From: Methylobacterium mesophilicum
GTDB lineage: Bacteria > Pseudomonadota > Alphaproteobacteria > Rhizobiales > Beijerinckiaceae
Reading direction: 5' to 3'
Length of the DNA: 64,000 nucleotides
Assembly (NCBI RefSeq): GCF_022179445.1
Contig: NZ_BPQU01000009.1
Location: forward strand, 62,001-126,000
Under the pieces are notes generated by a model. It saw only the letters and a program-made list of their open reading frames with translations, was not told where the DNA came from and did not search any database. The stretch's first letter is position 1, and the number at the start of each line of letters is the position of its first letter. A program made the position numbers and the translations under genes. Shown piece by piece: positions 45,097 to 53,927 of this stretch.

Positions 45097-45506
45097 GCGC
45101 GTCGGATCCCGGCGCGTGGGTTCGGAAGGCGCAACAGGACACGCGATCCGCGCCCCGGCTGCTCCTGGATCCGCCGGAACTGGAGGACGCCGCCTTCCAC
45201 GTGCATCAGGCCGTCGAGAAGGCTGCGAAGGCGATCCTCGTGGCGGAGGGCATCCGGTATCCGCGCGGCCGGGGAGCCGGACATGACCTCGATGCGCTCA
45301 CCGCGCTCATTCCGAGCACCAGTCCTCTCCTCGTACAGGCCCGGCAACTGGCGGGATTGACGCCCTGGGCCACCACTTTCCGTTACCCGGCGGAGGATCC
45401 GCACACCGCCGAGCCCATGCCGTCGAAGGAAGACCTCGAACGTCATTGCGACACGGCGGAGGCGTTCGTGGAAGCGGTGGCACGCCACGTCAGTGAGATG
45501 TCCTGA
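45093..45506 (+). CDS. HEPN-domain protein (toxin-like partner of MNT)
   Basis: 137 residues starting at TTG 45093, overlapping the MNT stop. The helical HEPN signature is clear: GAWVRKAQQDTRSAPRLL, AAFHVHQAVEKAAKAILVAE, followed by RGRGAGHDLDALTAL. HEPN nucleases use an R-x4-6-H motif; here the R/H candidates are in RGRGAGH, so RNase activity is plausible but the exact motif is uncertain. A small MNT gene directly upstream completes the two-gene module. It is convergent with the L,D-transpeptidase gene, 20 bases away. Confidence 0.85.
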   Translation: MSASDPGAWVRKAQQDTRSAPRLLLDPPELEDAAFHVHQAVEKAAKAILVAEGIRYPRGRGAGHDLDALTALIPSTSPLLVQARQLAGLTPWATTFRYPAEDPHTAEPMPSKEDLERHCDTAEAFVEAVARHVSEMS

Positions 45507-45526
45507 TCACACCGATGTGCTGGCCC

Positions 45527-46054
45527 TCACCGGGTCATGTAGACCTGCGCGCCGACATCGACCCGGGCGTAGAGATCGACCACATCCTGGTTGTACATCC
45601 GGATGCAGCCATAGGATGCGTAGGTGCCGACCGAGTTCGGCCGGTTGGTGCCGTGGATCGCGTATTCGCCCCCGGCCAGCGTCATCGCGGCCGCGCCCAT
45701 CGGGTTGCTGGGTGAGCCGCCCGCGATGACGTTCGGCAGCCGGGGGTTGTCGCGCTTGACCTCGGCCGGCGGCGACCAGGCCGGGGCGACGTACTTGCCG
45801 TCGATCGCGGCCGTGCCGAACCATTGCTTGCCGGGCTTGCCCACCGCCACGGGATAGCGGATCGCGGTGCCGTCGCCGTTCACCAGATAGAGCTTGCGCT
45901 GGGACACGCTGATCACCACCGAGCCCGGCGCGACGCCGTTCTGGAACGGCACCAGCTCCCGCGCCTGGGCCGTCCCGAAGCAACCCGCCAGCAGCGCGCC
46001 GGCCAAACCGAATAAAGCCGCCACCCGACCCGACATCCTGGACTTCCTCGACAA
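45527..46054 (-). CDS. L,D-transpeptidase (YkuD family), lipoprotein-like signal
   Basis: 175 residues. The N-terminus MSRKSRMSGRVAALFGLAG ends in a lipobox-like LLAGC at about residues 21-25. The YkuD catalytic domain contains YAIHGTNRPNSVGTYASYGC followed by IRM, with His and the catalytic Cys. Such enzymes make 3-3 peptidoglycan cross-links or attach lipoproteins to peptidoglycan in the periplasm. It is a short, single-domain form with no LysM or peptidoglycan-binding module. Stands alone. Confidence 0.92.
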   Translation of the reverse strand: MSRKSRMSGRVAALFGLAGALLAGCFGTAQARELVPFQNGVAPGSVVISVSQRKLYLVNGDGTAIRYPVAVGKPGKQWFGTAAIDGKYVAPAWSPPAEVKRDNPRLPNVIAGGSPSNPMGAAAMTLAGGEYAIHGTNRPNSVGTYASYGCIRMYNQDVVDLYARVDVGAQVYMTR

Positions 46055-46186
46055 GCGTGAGCGTATGCCGGCCAGTAATCCACGGCCGCGCTTGCCGTTC
46101 CCTTGAAAGCTATGGTTGACGCTCTGCTTCTCCCGGGAAGTCTTGGGGAGGGTAAAGAAGTAGCCTCAATCCTGAGGTCGGACGGC

Positions 46187-46825
46187 TCAGCGCTCGAACA
46201 ACTCGGTGCCGCGGGGGTCTTCCGCCTGCCAGCCGTGGCGCTCCAGTTCCGGGTCGCGATGCTCCTCGACCGGATGGCCGACGCACAGATAGGCGACGAG
46301 CCGCCAGGTCTCCGGCACAGCCAGGATCCCGGTGACGCGGGCCGGCTCCAGGATCGAGACCCAGCCGACCCCGAGTCCGCGCGCCCGCGCCGCCAGCCAG
46401 AAGCACTGCACCGCCCCGACCACCGAATAGGCCAGGGTCTCCGGCATGCTGGCTCGGCCGAGGCCGAGGCCGGTCTCGGTGGCGTCGTCGCAGAACACCG
46501 CGAGGTGCTCTGGCGCCTCGTTGAGGCCGGCGAGCTTCAGCGCCCGGTAGCGGGCGGCGCGTGCCGCGTCGTAGCCCTCGGCTGCGGCCGCGTTGCAGCG
46601 GGAGAAGTCGTTCGCCACGGCGGCGCGCCGGGTCGGGTCGGAGACGCGCACGAACCGCCAGGGCCGGCTGTTCCCCACCGACGGCGCCCGGTGCGCCGCA
46701 TCCAGGCAGGCGCGCAGGGCGTCCGGGTCCACGGCGTCCGGCCGGAACCGGCGCACGTCGCGGCGCCACGCGAACAGCGTGTCGAGGGCCTGGATGAAGC
46801 TGTCGTCGAAGGTGGGCGGACCCAT
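46187..46825 (-). CDS. bluB: 5,6-dimethylbenzimidazole synthase
   Basis: 212 residues, a flavin-destructase of the nitroreductase fold. The family opening is FDDSFIQALDTLFAWRRDVRRF; the FMN contacts include HRAPSVGNSRPWRFV and the C-terminal GWVSILEPARVTGILAVPETW. BluB turns reduced FMN into the lower ligand of cobalamin under oxygen. No other cobalamin genes or riboswitch are next to it, but MetH in this window depends on the product. Confidence 0.9.
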   Translation of the reverse strand: MGPPTFDDSFIQALDTLFAWRRDVRRFRPDAVDPDALRACLDAAHRAPSVGNSRPWRFVRVSDPTRRAAVANDFSRCNAAAAEGYDAARAARYRALKLAGLNEAPEHLAVFCDDATETGLGLGRASMPETLAYSVVGAVQCFWLAARARGLGVGWVSILEPARVTGILAVPETWRLVAYLCVGHPVEEHRDPELERHGWQAEDPRGTELFER

Positions 46826-46934
46826 GATGCGGCCCGCCTTACCTGCATCCGGCGATAAACGGGAGGACGAAAACCGCTCGGCCTGCGCATCGGGCTGGAT
46901 ATCGCAGCCGGCACGATGCGCTGGGCTCTGACTG

Positions 46935-46980
46935 GGATCGTCTTTTTCCGAACGCCGGCAGCCACGTTCGGGGACGATCC
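46935..46980. repeat. stem-loop repeat, copy A
   Basis: Inverted arms GGATCGTC...CCGAACG (46935-46953) and CGTTCGGGGACGATCC (46965-46980) around CCGGCAGCCA. The same architecture and core (GCCGGCA, then CCAC, then GTTCGGG) recurs at 55902-55937. Confidence 0.65.
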
Positions 46981-47007
46981 ACCTGGCGAGGTGCAGGACA
47001 CGCCACG

Positions 47008-47034
47008 AAAAAAGGCCGCCCGGAGGGGCGGCCT
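47008..47034 (-). terminator. intrinsic terminator on the minus strand, no gene upstream
   Basis: Reading the minus strand: stem AGGCCGCC with loop and GGCGGCCT, followed at once by six T's. The pairing is perfect for 8 bases. The only minus-strand gene upstream is 47711-48607, which is separated by a plus-strand gene. Either a long antisense transcript or a small RNA ends here. Confidence 0.7.
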
Positions 47035-47318
47035 GAAGTCATTGGGTCTCGAAACCTCGGAGTGCCGAATTCTGGAATCCCGACCGGCGACCGAAGGCTG
47101 GGGAGCTGGGTTTCGGCCGCTGGTCCGGCAGGAGCCGGCGAGGTTCAGACAGTGTTGTGCCAGGGCAACGCGGCCCGGGAAAGGCGGCATTCGGGCAGAA
47201 CCGTGTTTTTTGTCGCTTGGATGTGTCGTGGGCGACACGGGGTCCCGGAGGGGTCACCCTTGCGGGTCGCGGGCGCGGGGGCCATCATCCGGCACAGCAT
47301 GGGCACTACGGAGTGACG

Positions 47319-47693
47319 ATGACGGAGCGGACGAGCGCGGAGTCGAGGCCCGAGGAAGCGGCGGGCCATGTCATTCCGTTCCCCGCCCGTGCGGAACCCC
47401 CGCAGATCGCCTTCAACCGGGACGAGCTGCGCACGATCTTCAACCTCTACGGCCGGCAGGTCGCAGCAGGCGAGTGGCGCGACTACGCCATGGATTTCCG
47501 CCGGGACAAGGCGGTGTTCTCGATCTACCGCCGCGCCTCCGAGATGCCGCTCTACCGGATCGAGAAGGACCCGAAGCTCGCCCGCCGCCAGGGCGCCTAC
47601 GCGGTGATCGCCGCCAGCGGGCTGGTGATGAAGCGCGGGACCGAGCTGGCCCGGGTGCTCGCCGTGCTGGAGCCCCCGCCCCGGGCGGTGTGA
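47319..47693 (+). CDS. DUF2794 family protein
   Basis: 124 residues from ATG 47319 (MTERTSAES), with GGAG 5 bases upstream; the frame extends further left without protein-like composition. The family core is FNRDELRTIFNLYGRQVAAGEWRDYAMDF, in pieces, then AVFSIYRRASEMPLYRIEKD and LARRQGAYAVIAASGLVMKRG. This family is almost restricted to alphaproteobacteria and has no known function. The protein is soluble, basic and has no Cys. Confidence 0.92.
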   Translation: MTERTSAESRPEEAAGHVIPFPARAEPPQIAFNRDELRTIFNLYGRQVAAGEWRDYAMDFRRDKAVFSIYRRASEMPLYRIEKDPKLARRQGAYAVIAASGLVMKRGTELARVLAVLEPPPRAV

Positions 47694-47710
47694 TCTTTTC
47701 CGAGATCGCG

Positions 47711-48607
47711 TCAGGCGAGGTTCAAGCGCTCGACGGTGCTGACGATGTCCGCCCGGACCTCCGGCGGCAGCGGCAGGATCGGCCGTGGCGGTTCGGCGTG
47801 ACAAAGGCCGAGATGGTCGGCGAGGGCGTAGACCACCCGCAGGCTCGAATGCGCCTTGAACAGCGTCCAGAGTGGCGCGAGCGCTTCGTTCAGCGCCCGG
47901 GCCCGCGCGGCGTCGCCGGACTCGATGGCACGCACGATCGCCAGGCAGGTTTTCGGAAACAGGCCGCCGGCCACGCTGAACCAGACCGTGCCGCCGGCGA
48001 GCAGCGCCTCGGTCACGTTCCAGTCGCCGCTGAACCCGACCGGAAACTCCGCCGGGACCGCTTCCGTCAGGCTGGCAAGTCCGGCCTCGGCCGCCGACGG
48101 CTCCGGTGCGGGGCACTTGGCCGCCACGACGCCCGGCAGGCGGGCGATCCGGCCGATCAGCGCCGGCGAGAACAGGAAATGCGTGGTCGCCGGGTTGTCG
48201 TAGATCACGAGCGGCAGGCCGCCCTCCCCCGCCACGGCCGCGAAATGCCGGTACACCTCATCGTCGGTGAGCGGCGTGTAGGAGACCGGGGCAAGCAGGC
48301 CCACGTCGGCCCCCGCTGTGCGGGCCGCCTGAGCGTGCCGGATCGCGTCGTCGGTGCGCAGCGCCCCGATCCCCACCAGAAGCGGCACCCGGCCGGCCAC
48401 CGCCTCGGCGGCGATCTCGACGGCGCGGCGCCGCTCGTCCGGGGACAGGTAGGCGTAGGTCCCGGTGCTGCCGAGCAGGCCGATCGAATCGACCCGGGCC
48501 TCCACGAGGCGGTCCAGCAGCCGGCGCAGGGCGGCCGCATCCACGCGGCCGTCCGCGTCGCTCGGAGTGATCGGGAAGGCGGAAAGGCCGGAGATGCGGT
48601 TGGGCAT
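47711..48607 (-). CDS. DHDPS/N-acetylneuraminate lyase family aldolase
   Basis: 298 residues, a complete TIM-barrel of the DapA family. The Schiff-base lysine is in GVVAAKCPAPEP, the proton-relay tyrosine in LVIYDNPATTHFL, and the GS/T signature is SIGLLGSTGTYAYLS. The sequence around the Lys and the substrate-binding loop differ from true DapA, so a catabolic 2-oxo acid aldolase or dehydratase (for example acting on a deoxy-ketosugar acid) is as likely as lysine biosynthesis. Convergent with the DUF2794 gene. Confidence 0.88.
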   Translation of the reverse strand: MPNRISGLSAFPITPSDADGRVDAAALRRLLDRLVEARVDSIGLLGSTGTYAYLSPDERRRAVEIAAEAVAGRVPLLVGIGALRTDDAIRHAQAARTAGADVGLLAPVSYTPLTDDEVYRHFAAVAGEGGLPLVIYDNPATTHFLFSPALIGRIARLPGVVAAKCPAPEPSAAEAGLASLTEAVPAEFPVGFSGDWNVTEALLAGGTVWFSVAGGLFPKTCLAIVRAIESGDAARARALNEALAPLWTLFKAHSSLRVVYALADHLGLCHAEPPRPILPLPPEVRADIVSTVERLNLA

Positions 48608-48645
48608 GGCGGCATGATAACCGCCCTCGCCCGATCCAGGCAGGC

Positions 48646-48681
48646 CAAAAAAGAAGCCCCGGCGGTGTCCCGCCGGGGCTT
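48646..48681 (-). terminator. intrinsic terminator of the Bax inhibitor-1 gene
   Basis: Perfect 12-base arms, AAGCCCCGGCGG and CCGCCGGGGCTT, separated by four bases; on the minus strand the stem is followed by TTCTTTTTT. It lies 25 bases beyond the stop of the gene at 48706. Confidence 0.85.
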
Positions 48682-48705
48682 GCTCATTCGGGGTTCATGC
48701 TGGGC

Positions 48706-49476
48706 TTAGCGGCGGTCGCCGACCAGGCTGAGCAGGAACTGGAACATGTTGATGAAGTCGAGATAGAGCGTCAGGGCGCCGTTCACCGACATCTTGGCCG
48801 CCATCTCACCGTCGAAGCTGCTGGAGAGATACATCTCCTTGAGCTTCTGGGTGTCGTAGGCGGTCAGGCCCGCGAAGATCAGCACGCCGAGCACCGAGAT
48901 GGCGAACTGCAGCGCCGACGAGGCGAAGAAGATGTTCACCAGCGACGCCAGGATGATGCCGATCAGGCCCATCATCAGGAACGAGCCCATGCCCGACAGG
49001 CTGCGCTTGGTCGTGTAGCCGTAGAGGCTCAGCGAACCGAACGCCGCCGCCGTGATAAAGAACACCCGAACCACGCTCGCCCCGGTGAAGACCAGGAGGA
49101 GAGAGGACATCGAGGCGCCCATCACCGCCGCAAAGGCCCAGAACATCGTCCGGGCCGACGAGGCCGACATCCGGTCCATCCGCATCGAGAAGACGAAGAT
49201 GAACGCGAGCGGGGCCAGCATCAGAACCCACTTGAGCGGGCTCGTGTAGAGGGTCTGACCGAAGGGGGTCAGGATCGGGCGCGTGCCCTGGTAGGCCGCG
49301 ACCGACGCCATGTTCAGACCGAGGGCGACGAGGCCGGAGATGCCGAGCCCGACGACCATGTTGTTGTAGACGCCGAGCATGAAGGTGCGCAGGCCCTGAT
49401 CGACATCGACCTGGGTGCCGGCGTACCCGGACGGCTGCTGGGCGCCGTACCGGAAGGGAGAGTTCTCGAATGCCAT
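48706..49476 (-). CDS. Bax inhibitor-1/YccA family membrane protein
   Basis: 256 residues with seven hydrophobic helices. Signatures MFGVYNNMVVGLG-like (MLGVYNNMVVGLGISG), SLYGYTTKRSLSGMGSFL, and the C-terminal YDTQKLKEMYLSS and LYLDFINMFQFLLSLVG. Bacterial members such as YccA modulate FtsH or act as pH-sensitive calcium leak channels; the role here is unknown. An N-terminal Gln/Pro-rich segment (NSPFRYGAQQPSGYAG) precedes the membrane part. The gene stands alone with its own terminator. Confidence 0.93.
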   Translation of the reverse strand: MAFENSPFRYGAQQPSGYAGTQVDVDQGLRTFMLGVYNNMVVGLGISGLVALGLNMASVAAYQGTRPILTPFGQTLYTSPLKWVLMLAPLAFIFVFSMRMDRMSASSARTMFWAFAAVMGASMSSLLLVFTGASVVRVFFITAAAFGSLSLYGYTTKRSLSGMGSFLMMGLIGIILASLVNIFFASSALQFAISVLGVLIFAGLTAYDTQKLKEMYLSSSFDGEMAAKMSVNGALTLYLDFINMFQFLLSLVGDRR

Positions 49477-49857
49477 GGGAGTTTCCTTGCGGAGGCTCTC
49501 TCAGCGTGGTGTTTCGGGCGAGGCCCACGCAGGACCTCTGGCGCCAGGCTGGCACCTCGCACAGGAATATGTTGCGCGGCCGCCGCCCGCACAAGTCCCC
49601 AGCCACGGTTGCGGGGGCGCTTTTCCGGTGTCGGAGGATGTATTTTTGTCCATGAAGTCAGGGATTAAAACGGATTCCCGCGCTCACGGCCCCGGGTTCG
49701 ACTGGCGGTTGCCCGGATCGCATCGGGTCGATGTCTCTCCGCCCAAGTCTTAACCATGTGCGGAGACCGGAAGCGGGGCCGCGAAGACCAGCGGTCAGAG
49801 CGCGCACCGCCGAAATGGGTACCGGTCCGGCGTCAGCGAGTGCGACTAATCAAGGCT
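49477..49857. other. intergenic region upstream of the Bax inhibitor-1 gene
   Basis: About 380 bases that should hold the promoter of the minus-strand gene at 48706. I see no gene, repeat or RNA in it. Confidence 0.4.
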
Positions 49858-52437
49858 CTAGATCTGCCGGAGATACGGCGCCGGCTTCTGGCCGAGGATG
49901 CGCCACGTGCCGGCCAGCCCGAGCAGGATCGCCAGAGCCACGGCGGCGGTGGCCGCCACCAGCGCCCCGGACAGGTCGAGGCGGAAGTCGAGGTGCATGA
50001 CCTTCGCGACGATCACCCAGCCGGCGAGGCTGCCGGCGGCGAGGCCGAACACGGCCGTGGCGAGCCCCAGGGCCGCGTACTCGATGGCGTAGGCGCTGAG
50101 CAGTCGCGCCCGGCTGGCGCCCAGGACCTTCAGCACTACGGCGTCGTAGAGGCGGGCCCGGTGGCCGGCCGCGATGGCCCCGGCCAGCACGAACAGGCTC
50201 GCCAGCACCGCCACGGCGCTCGCCCCGCGGATCGCCAGGACCAGACGGCCGACGAGGTCACCGATCGCGTCGAGCGCGTCCTTCACACGCACGGCGCTCA
50301 CCGACGGGAACGTCTTGGCGACGTCGCGCAGGATGCGGTTCTCGGCGCCCGCATCGGTGCCGCCGGGCAGCGACAGGGTGGCGAGGTCCGAATGCGGCGC
50401 GCCCCGGAAGGTGCCGGGTGAGAACACCATGACGAAGTTGATGCCGAGGTTGCGCCACTCCACCCGGCGCAGGTTGAAGATCGTCGCGGTCAGGTCGCGC
50501 CCGAGCACGTTGACGGTGACGGTGTCGCCGACCTTCAATCCGAGCTGGCGCGCGAGGTCCGCTTCGAACGAGACCAGCGGCTTGGCGTCCTGCTCCGCGC
50601 TCCACCACGCCCCCTCCGTGAGGGTCGAGCCCTCCGGCACCGTGTCGCCGTAGGTGATGCCCCGGTCGCCGTCGAGGACCCAAGCGGCGTCCTCCGGGGG
50701 GCGGATCTTGCTGGCCGGCACGCCGTTCAGGGCGACGATCCGGCCGCGCATCATCGGCACGTCCTCGATCTTGCCGTTGGGGGCCGAGCGCGCCAGGAAC
50801 GCGCGGAACTCGGCGGCGTCGCGGGACGGGATATCGAGGAAGAACAGGTTCGGCGCACGCGCCGGCAGGGTCGCGCTGATCGTCCGGCGGACGTTGGCGT
50901 CGATCAGGCTGAGGGTGACCAGCAGGGTCACGCCGAGCCCGAGGGACAGCACGATGGCGGGGGTCAGCGCGCCCGGCCGGTGGAGGTTCGCCAGCGCCAT
51001 CCGGGGCGCCGGCCCGCGCGGATGCGGCAGGCGGCGGGCGAGCGCCATCAGGCCGAGCGCCACCCCGTGCAGCAGCGCGAACGCGATGGCGGCGGCCGCG
51101 ATGAAGATCAGGGCCACACGCCGGTCGAACGCCGTGCCGACCGCCAGGCCGACCAGGGCGGCGAGGCTGAGGGCAAGCCAGATCCGGTAGCGCCAACGCG
51201 GGCTGACCCGGGCGGGATCGACCGTGTCGCGGAACAAGCCCGAGACCGGCACGTCGTGGGCACGGCCGAGCGGCGTGATCGCGAACGCGAAGGCGGTCAG
51301 CAGCCCGTAGGCGGCGGCGAGTAGCAATTCCCCCGGCGCCAAAGTCGGATTCAAGGGCAACGGCAGGTCGGCGGAGAACAGCGCATCCAGGACGAACGGC
51401 AGGCTTGCGCCGACCGCGAGGCCGATCGCCGTGCCGATGCCCGCGATCAGCATCACCTGAGTCAGGTAGAGGGCGACCACCTGCGAGCCCGGGGCGCCGA
51501 CGCTCTTGAGCGTCGCGATCGAGGGACGCTTGCGCTCCACGAAGGCGTGGACCGCGTTGCCGACGCCCACGCCCCCGACGATCAGCGCCGTCAGCCCCAC
51601 CAGGGTCAGGAACTGGGTGAAGCGCTCGATGCTCTTGGAAAAGCGCGGGTCGGCGTTGCCGCGAGACCGGATCTCCCAGCCGGCCTCCGGAGACGCGGTT
51701 CGGATCCGCACCTGCGCGGCGTCGAGGTCCGGGTCCCGGGCGGCGTCTTTCGGCAGGACGATCCGGTAGCTCCAGCGGTTGAGGCTGCCCGGCTGGACGA
51801 GGCCGGTGGCGCGCAGCGTCGGCTCCGAGATCATCAGCCTCGGGCCGAAGCCGATGCCGCCGGCGATCTTGTCGGGCTCCGACGTGAGCGTGCCGCGGAT
51901 CGCGACCGGGTGCCCGGCGAGCGCGATCCGGTCGCCGACCTTGACGTCGAGGCGGGTGAGCAGGGCCGGATCCGCTAGCGCGCCCGGCGCCCCGTCGCGC
52001 TCGGCCAGCAGGTCGGCGAGCCGGCCCGGCGGATCGGTGACGAGTTCGCCGGCTGCCGGGTAGGTCGCGGGATCGACGGCCTTCAGCTCGACGAGCGCGG
52101 CGTCTCCGCCGCCCGCCACCGCCATGGCGCGCAGGGATGCCACGGCGTCGACCGTGCCCTCCCGCGACAGGGCCTGCCGCTCCGTGTCGGTCGCCTCGCG
52201 GTTGATCAGGTTGTAGGCGAGGTCGCCCCCGAGGATCCGTCGCCCCTCCCGGCCGAGGCCGTCGGAGAGCGAGCGCGAGATCGACGCCACGCCGGCGATC
52301 GCGGCGACGCCGAGCGCGATGCAGGCGAGGAACACCCCGAAGCCGGACAGGCCGGCGCGCAACTCGCGCACGGCCAGGCGCAGGGTGAGCGGGAGGCGCC
52401 GGGGGGAAGGGTCGGGGCGGGTGACCGTGCCGTGCAT
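49858..52437 (-). CDS. large ABC transporter permease (FtsX/YbbP family)
   Basis: 859 residues from ATG 52437, which overlaps the ATPase stop as TGATG. Architecture: N-terminal helix (LRAGLSGFGVFLACIALGV), a periplasmic MacB-like domain, three helices near residues 260-400, a second set, another periplasmic domain and three C-terminal helices (FGLAAGSLAGWVIVAKVMHL). This is the ten-helix form seen in YbbP, which works with YbbA and the TesA-family thioesterase in enterobacteria. The tesA-like gene lies next to it here, divergent, so the same functional trio is retained. Confidence 0.92.
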   Translation of the reverse strand: MHGTVTRPDPSPRRLPLTLRLAVRELRAGLSGFGVFLACIALGVAAIAGVASISRSLSDGLGREGRRILGGDLAYNLINREATDTERQALSREGTVDAVASLRAMAVAGGGDAALVELKAVDPATYPAAGELVTDPPGRLADLLAERDGAPGALADPALLTRLDVKVGDRIALAGHPVAIRGTLTSEPDKIAGGIGFGPRLMISEPTLRATGLVQPGSLNRWSYRIVLPKDAARDPDLDAAQVRIRTASPEAGWEIRSRGNADPRFSKSIERFTQFLTLVGLTALIVGGVGVGNAVHAFVERKRPSIATLKSVGAPGSQVVALYLTQVMLIAGIGTAIGLAVGASLPFVLDALFSADLPLPLNPTLAPGELLLAAAYGLLTAFAFAITPLGRAHDVPVSGLFRDTVDPARVSPRWRYRIWLALSLAALVGLAVGTAFDRRVALIFIAAAAIAFALLHGVALGLMALARRLPHPRGPAPRMALANLHRPGALTPAIVLSLGLGVTLLVTLSLIDANVRRTISATLPARAPNLFFLDIPSRDAAEFRAFLARSAPNGKIEDVPMMRGRIVALNGVPASKIRPPEDAAWVLDGDRGITYGDTVPEGSTLTEGAWWSAEQDAKPLVSFEADLARQLGLKVGDTVTVNVLGRDLTATIFNLRRVEWRNLGINFVMVFSPGTFRGAPHSDLATLSLPGGTDAGAENRILRDVAKTFPSVSAVRVKDALDAIGDLVGRLVLAIRGASAVAVLASLFVLAGAIAAGHRARLYDAVVLKVLGASRARLLSAYAIEYAALGLATAVFGLAAGSLAGWVIVAKVMHLDFRLDLSGALVAATAAVALAILLGLAGTWRILGQKPAPYLRQI

Positions 52438-53138
52438 CAGGCGCTCACCGCCTCCTCGATCCGGCCGGAGCGCAGGCGCACGGTGCGGTCGCACAGGCGG
52501 GCGAGGCCGTTGTCGTGGGTGACCAGCACCAGGGTGGCGCCGCGGTCGCGCTTGAGCCGGAACAACAGGTCGACGATCTGCCGGCCGGTGGCCTCGTCGA
52601 GGTTACCGGTGGGCTCGTCGGCCACCAGGATCGCCGGATCGGGGGCGACCGCCCGGGCGATGGCGACGCGCTGCTGCTCGCCCCCAGAGAGCTGGGCCGG
52701 GTAATGGTGCAGCCGGTGCCCGAGGCCGACCGCCTCCAGCTCGGCGCGGGCGCGCTCTAGGGCGCCGGGCCGGTCGGCCAGCTCCAGCGGCAGCGCGACG
52801 TTCTCCAGCGCCGTCATGGTCGGCACGAGGTGGAAGGCCTGGAACACGATTCCGATCCGCCGGCCCCGGAACCGGGCCAGCGCGTCCTCGTCGAGGCGGG
52901 CGAGGTCGGTGTCCTCGATCACCACGCCGCCGGAATCCGGCCGCTCCAGCCCGGCCATCACCATCAGCAGGGTCGACTTGCCCGAGCCCGAGGGGCCGAC
53001 CAGCCCGACCGCCTCGCCGCGATCGACGCTGAGCGAGATGCCGCGCAGGACGTGCACCCGCGCTGCCCCGCGGCCGAGGCTCAGATCGATGGCGGACAAC
53101 GCGATCGCCGGCTCGCGCAGCACCTTGTCGTGGCTCAC
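52437..53138 (-). CDS. ABC transporter ATP-binding protein (LolD/YbbA family)
   Basis: 233 residues from the GTG at 53138 (MSHDKVLREPAIALS), the expected start by family length; an open frame runs to 53258. Walker A VGPSGSGKST, Q-loop IVFQAFHLVP, signature LSGGEQQRVAIARA, Walker B ILVADEPTGN and the H-loop VTHD are all intact. It pairs with the large permease downstream (one-base overlap). Members of this type move lipids, lipoproteins or peptides, or act as mechano-transmitters; the substrate is unknown. Confidence 0.92.
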   Translation of the reverse strand: MSHDKVLREPAIALSAIDLSLGRGAARVHVLRGISLSVDRGEAVGLVGPSGSGKSTLLMVMAGLERPDSGGVVIEDTDLARLDEDALARFRGRRIGIVFQAFHLVPTMTALENVALPLELADRPGALERARAELEAVGLGHRLHHYPAQLSGGEQQRVAIARAVAPDPAILVADEPTGNLDEATGRQIVDLLFRLKRDRGATLVLVTHDNGLARLCDRTVRLRSGRIEEAVSA

Positions 53139-53219
53139 GGGGCGGACGATCTGTGGGCGATGACGAGCATGGCGCGCGAGGTCCTGTCTTGGTTTCAAAC
53201 TTGGCTGCACGGGCCGTTG

Positions 53220-53927
53220 ATGCAGCGCGATATGGGGCGCGCATTGGGGCCGCGCCATGACGGCGTTCGCCCAGCCCGACGGGCCGCCCTGTTTGTCGCA
53301 GCGCTAGCGGGTCTGGTGTTCCCTTTCATGACAGCGACCCACGCGGCGACCACCGGCCCGGTCAAGCTCGTCGCCCTCGGGGACAGCCTCACCGCCGGCT
53401 ACCGCCTGCCGTCCGACGCGGCCTTCCCGACCGTGTTGGAGCGCCTGCTCAAGGCCAAGGGCGCGGACGTGACGGTCGCCAACGCCGGCGTCTCCGGCGA
53501 CACCGCCACGGGCGGGCTCGACCGGGTCGACTGGTCGGTGCCGGATGGGACCGCCGGGGTGATCCTGGAACTCGGCGCCAACGACATGCTGCGCGGCACC
53601 GACCCCAAGGTCACCGAGGGGGCGCTCGCGGCGATCATCGAGCGGTTGCAGACCCGGGGGATCCCGGTGCTGCTCGCCGGCATGCAGGCCGCCCCCAATC
53701 TCGGCCCGGACTACAAGGCGCGGTTCGACGCGATCTTCCCGACGTTGGCCAAGCGCTACGACCTGATCCTCTACCCGTTCTTCCTCGACGGGATCGTCGG
53801 CGACCGGGCCCAGCACCTCGATGACGGGCTGCACCCGAACCGGCAGGGCGTGGAGACCATCGCGACCCGGATCCTCCCCACGGTCGAGACTTTTTTGGGG
53901 GGCCTCCGGCAGGGGGCGTCGCGCTGA
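53220..53927 (+). CDS. periplasmic arylesterase / acyl-CoA thioesterase I (TesA-like SGNH hydrolase)
   Basis: 235 residues if ATG 53220 is the start; ATGs at 53160 and 53169 are in frame and add 17-20 residues. The signal peptide is RRAALFVAALAGLVFPFMTA with Ala-rich cleavage. The SGNH blocks are ALGDSLTAGY (nucleophile Ser), GVSGDTATGG, LGANDMLRG and DDGLHPNRQG (catalytic Asp and His). It hydrolyses acyl-CoA, short esters or lysophospholipids. Divergent from the YbbA/YbbP-like pair, the same partnership as in E. coli, and translationally coupled to thpR (TGATG). Confidence 0.92.
   Translation: MQRDMGRALGPRHDGVRPARRAALFVAALAGLVFPFMTATHAATTGPVKLVALGDSLTAGYRLPSDAAFPTVLERLLKAKGADVTVANAGVSGDTATGGLDRVDWSVPDGTAGVILELGANDMLRGTDPKVTEGALAAIIERLQTRGIPVLLAGMQAAPNLGPDYKARFDAIFPTLAKRYDLILYPFFLDGIVGDRAQHLDDGLHPNRQGVETIATRILPTVETFLGGLRQGASR

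Larger units (their letters stand above)
46826..47318. other. intergenic region with a stem-loop repeat and an orphan terminator
   Basis: About 490 bases between bluB (minus) and the DUF2794 gene (plus). It contains the stem-loop repeat at 46935-46980 and a minus-strand terminator hairpin at 47008-47034, but no protein-coding gene that I can support. No cobalamin riboswitch motif is seen. Confidence 0.5.

Noticed and set aside
46826..47318. Cobalamin riboswitch in front of bluB or near metH
   Set aside because: The conserved B12-box sequences are absent on both strands in the bluB and metH upstream regions.
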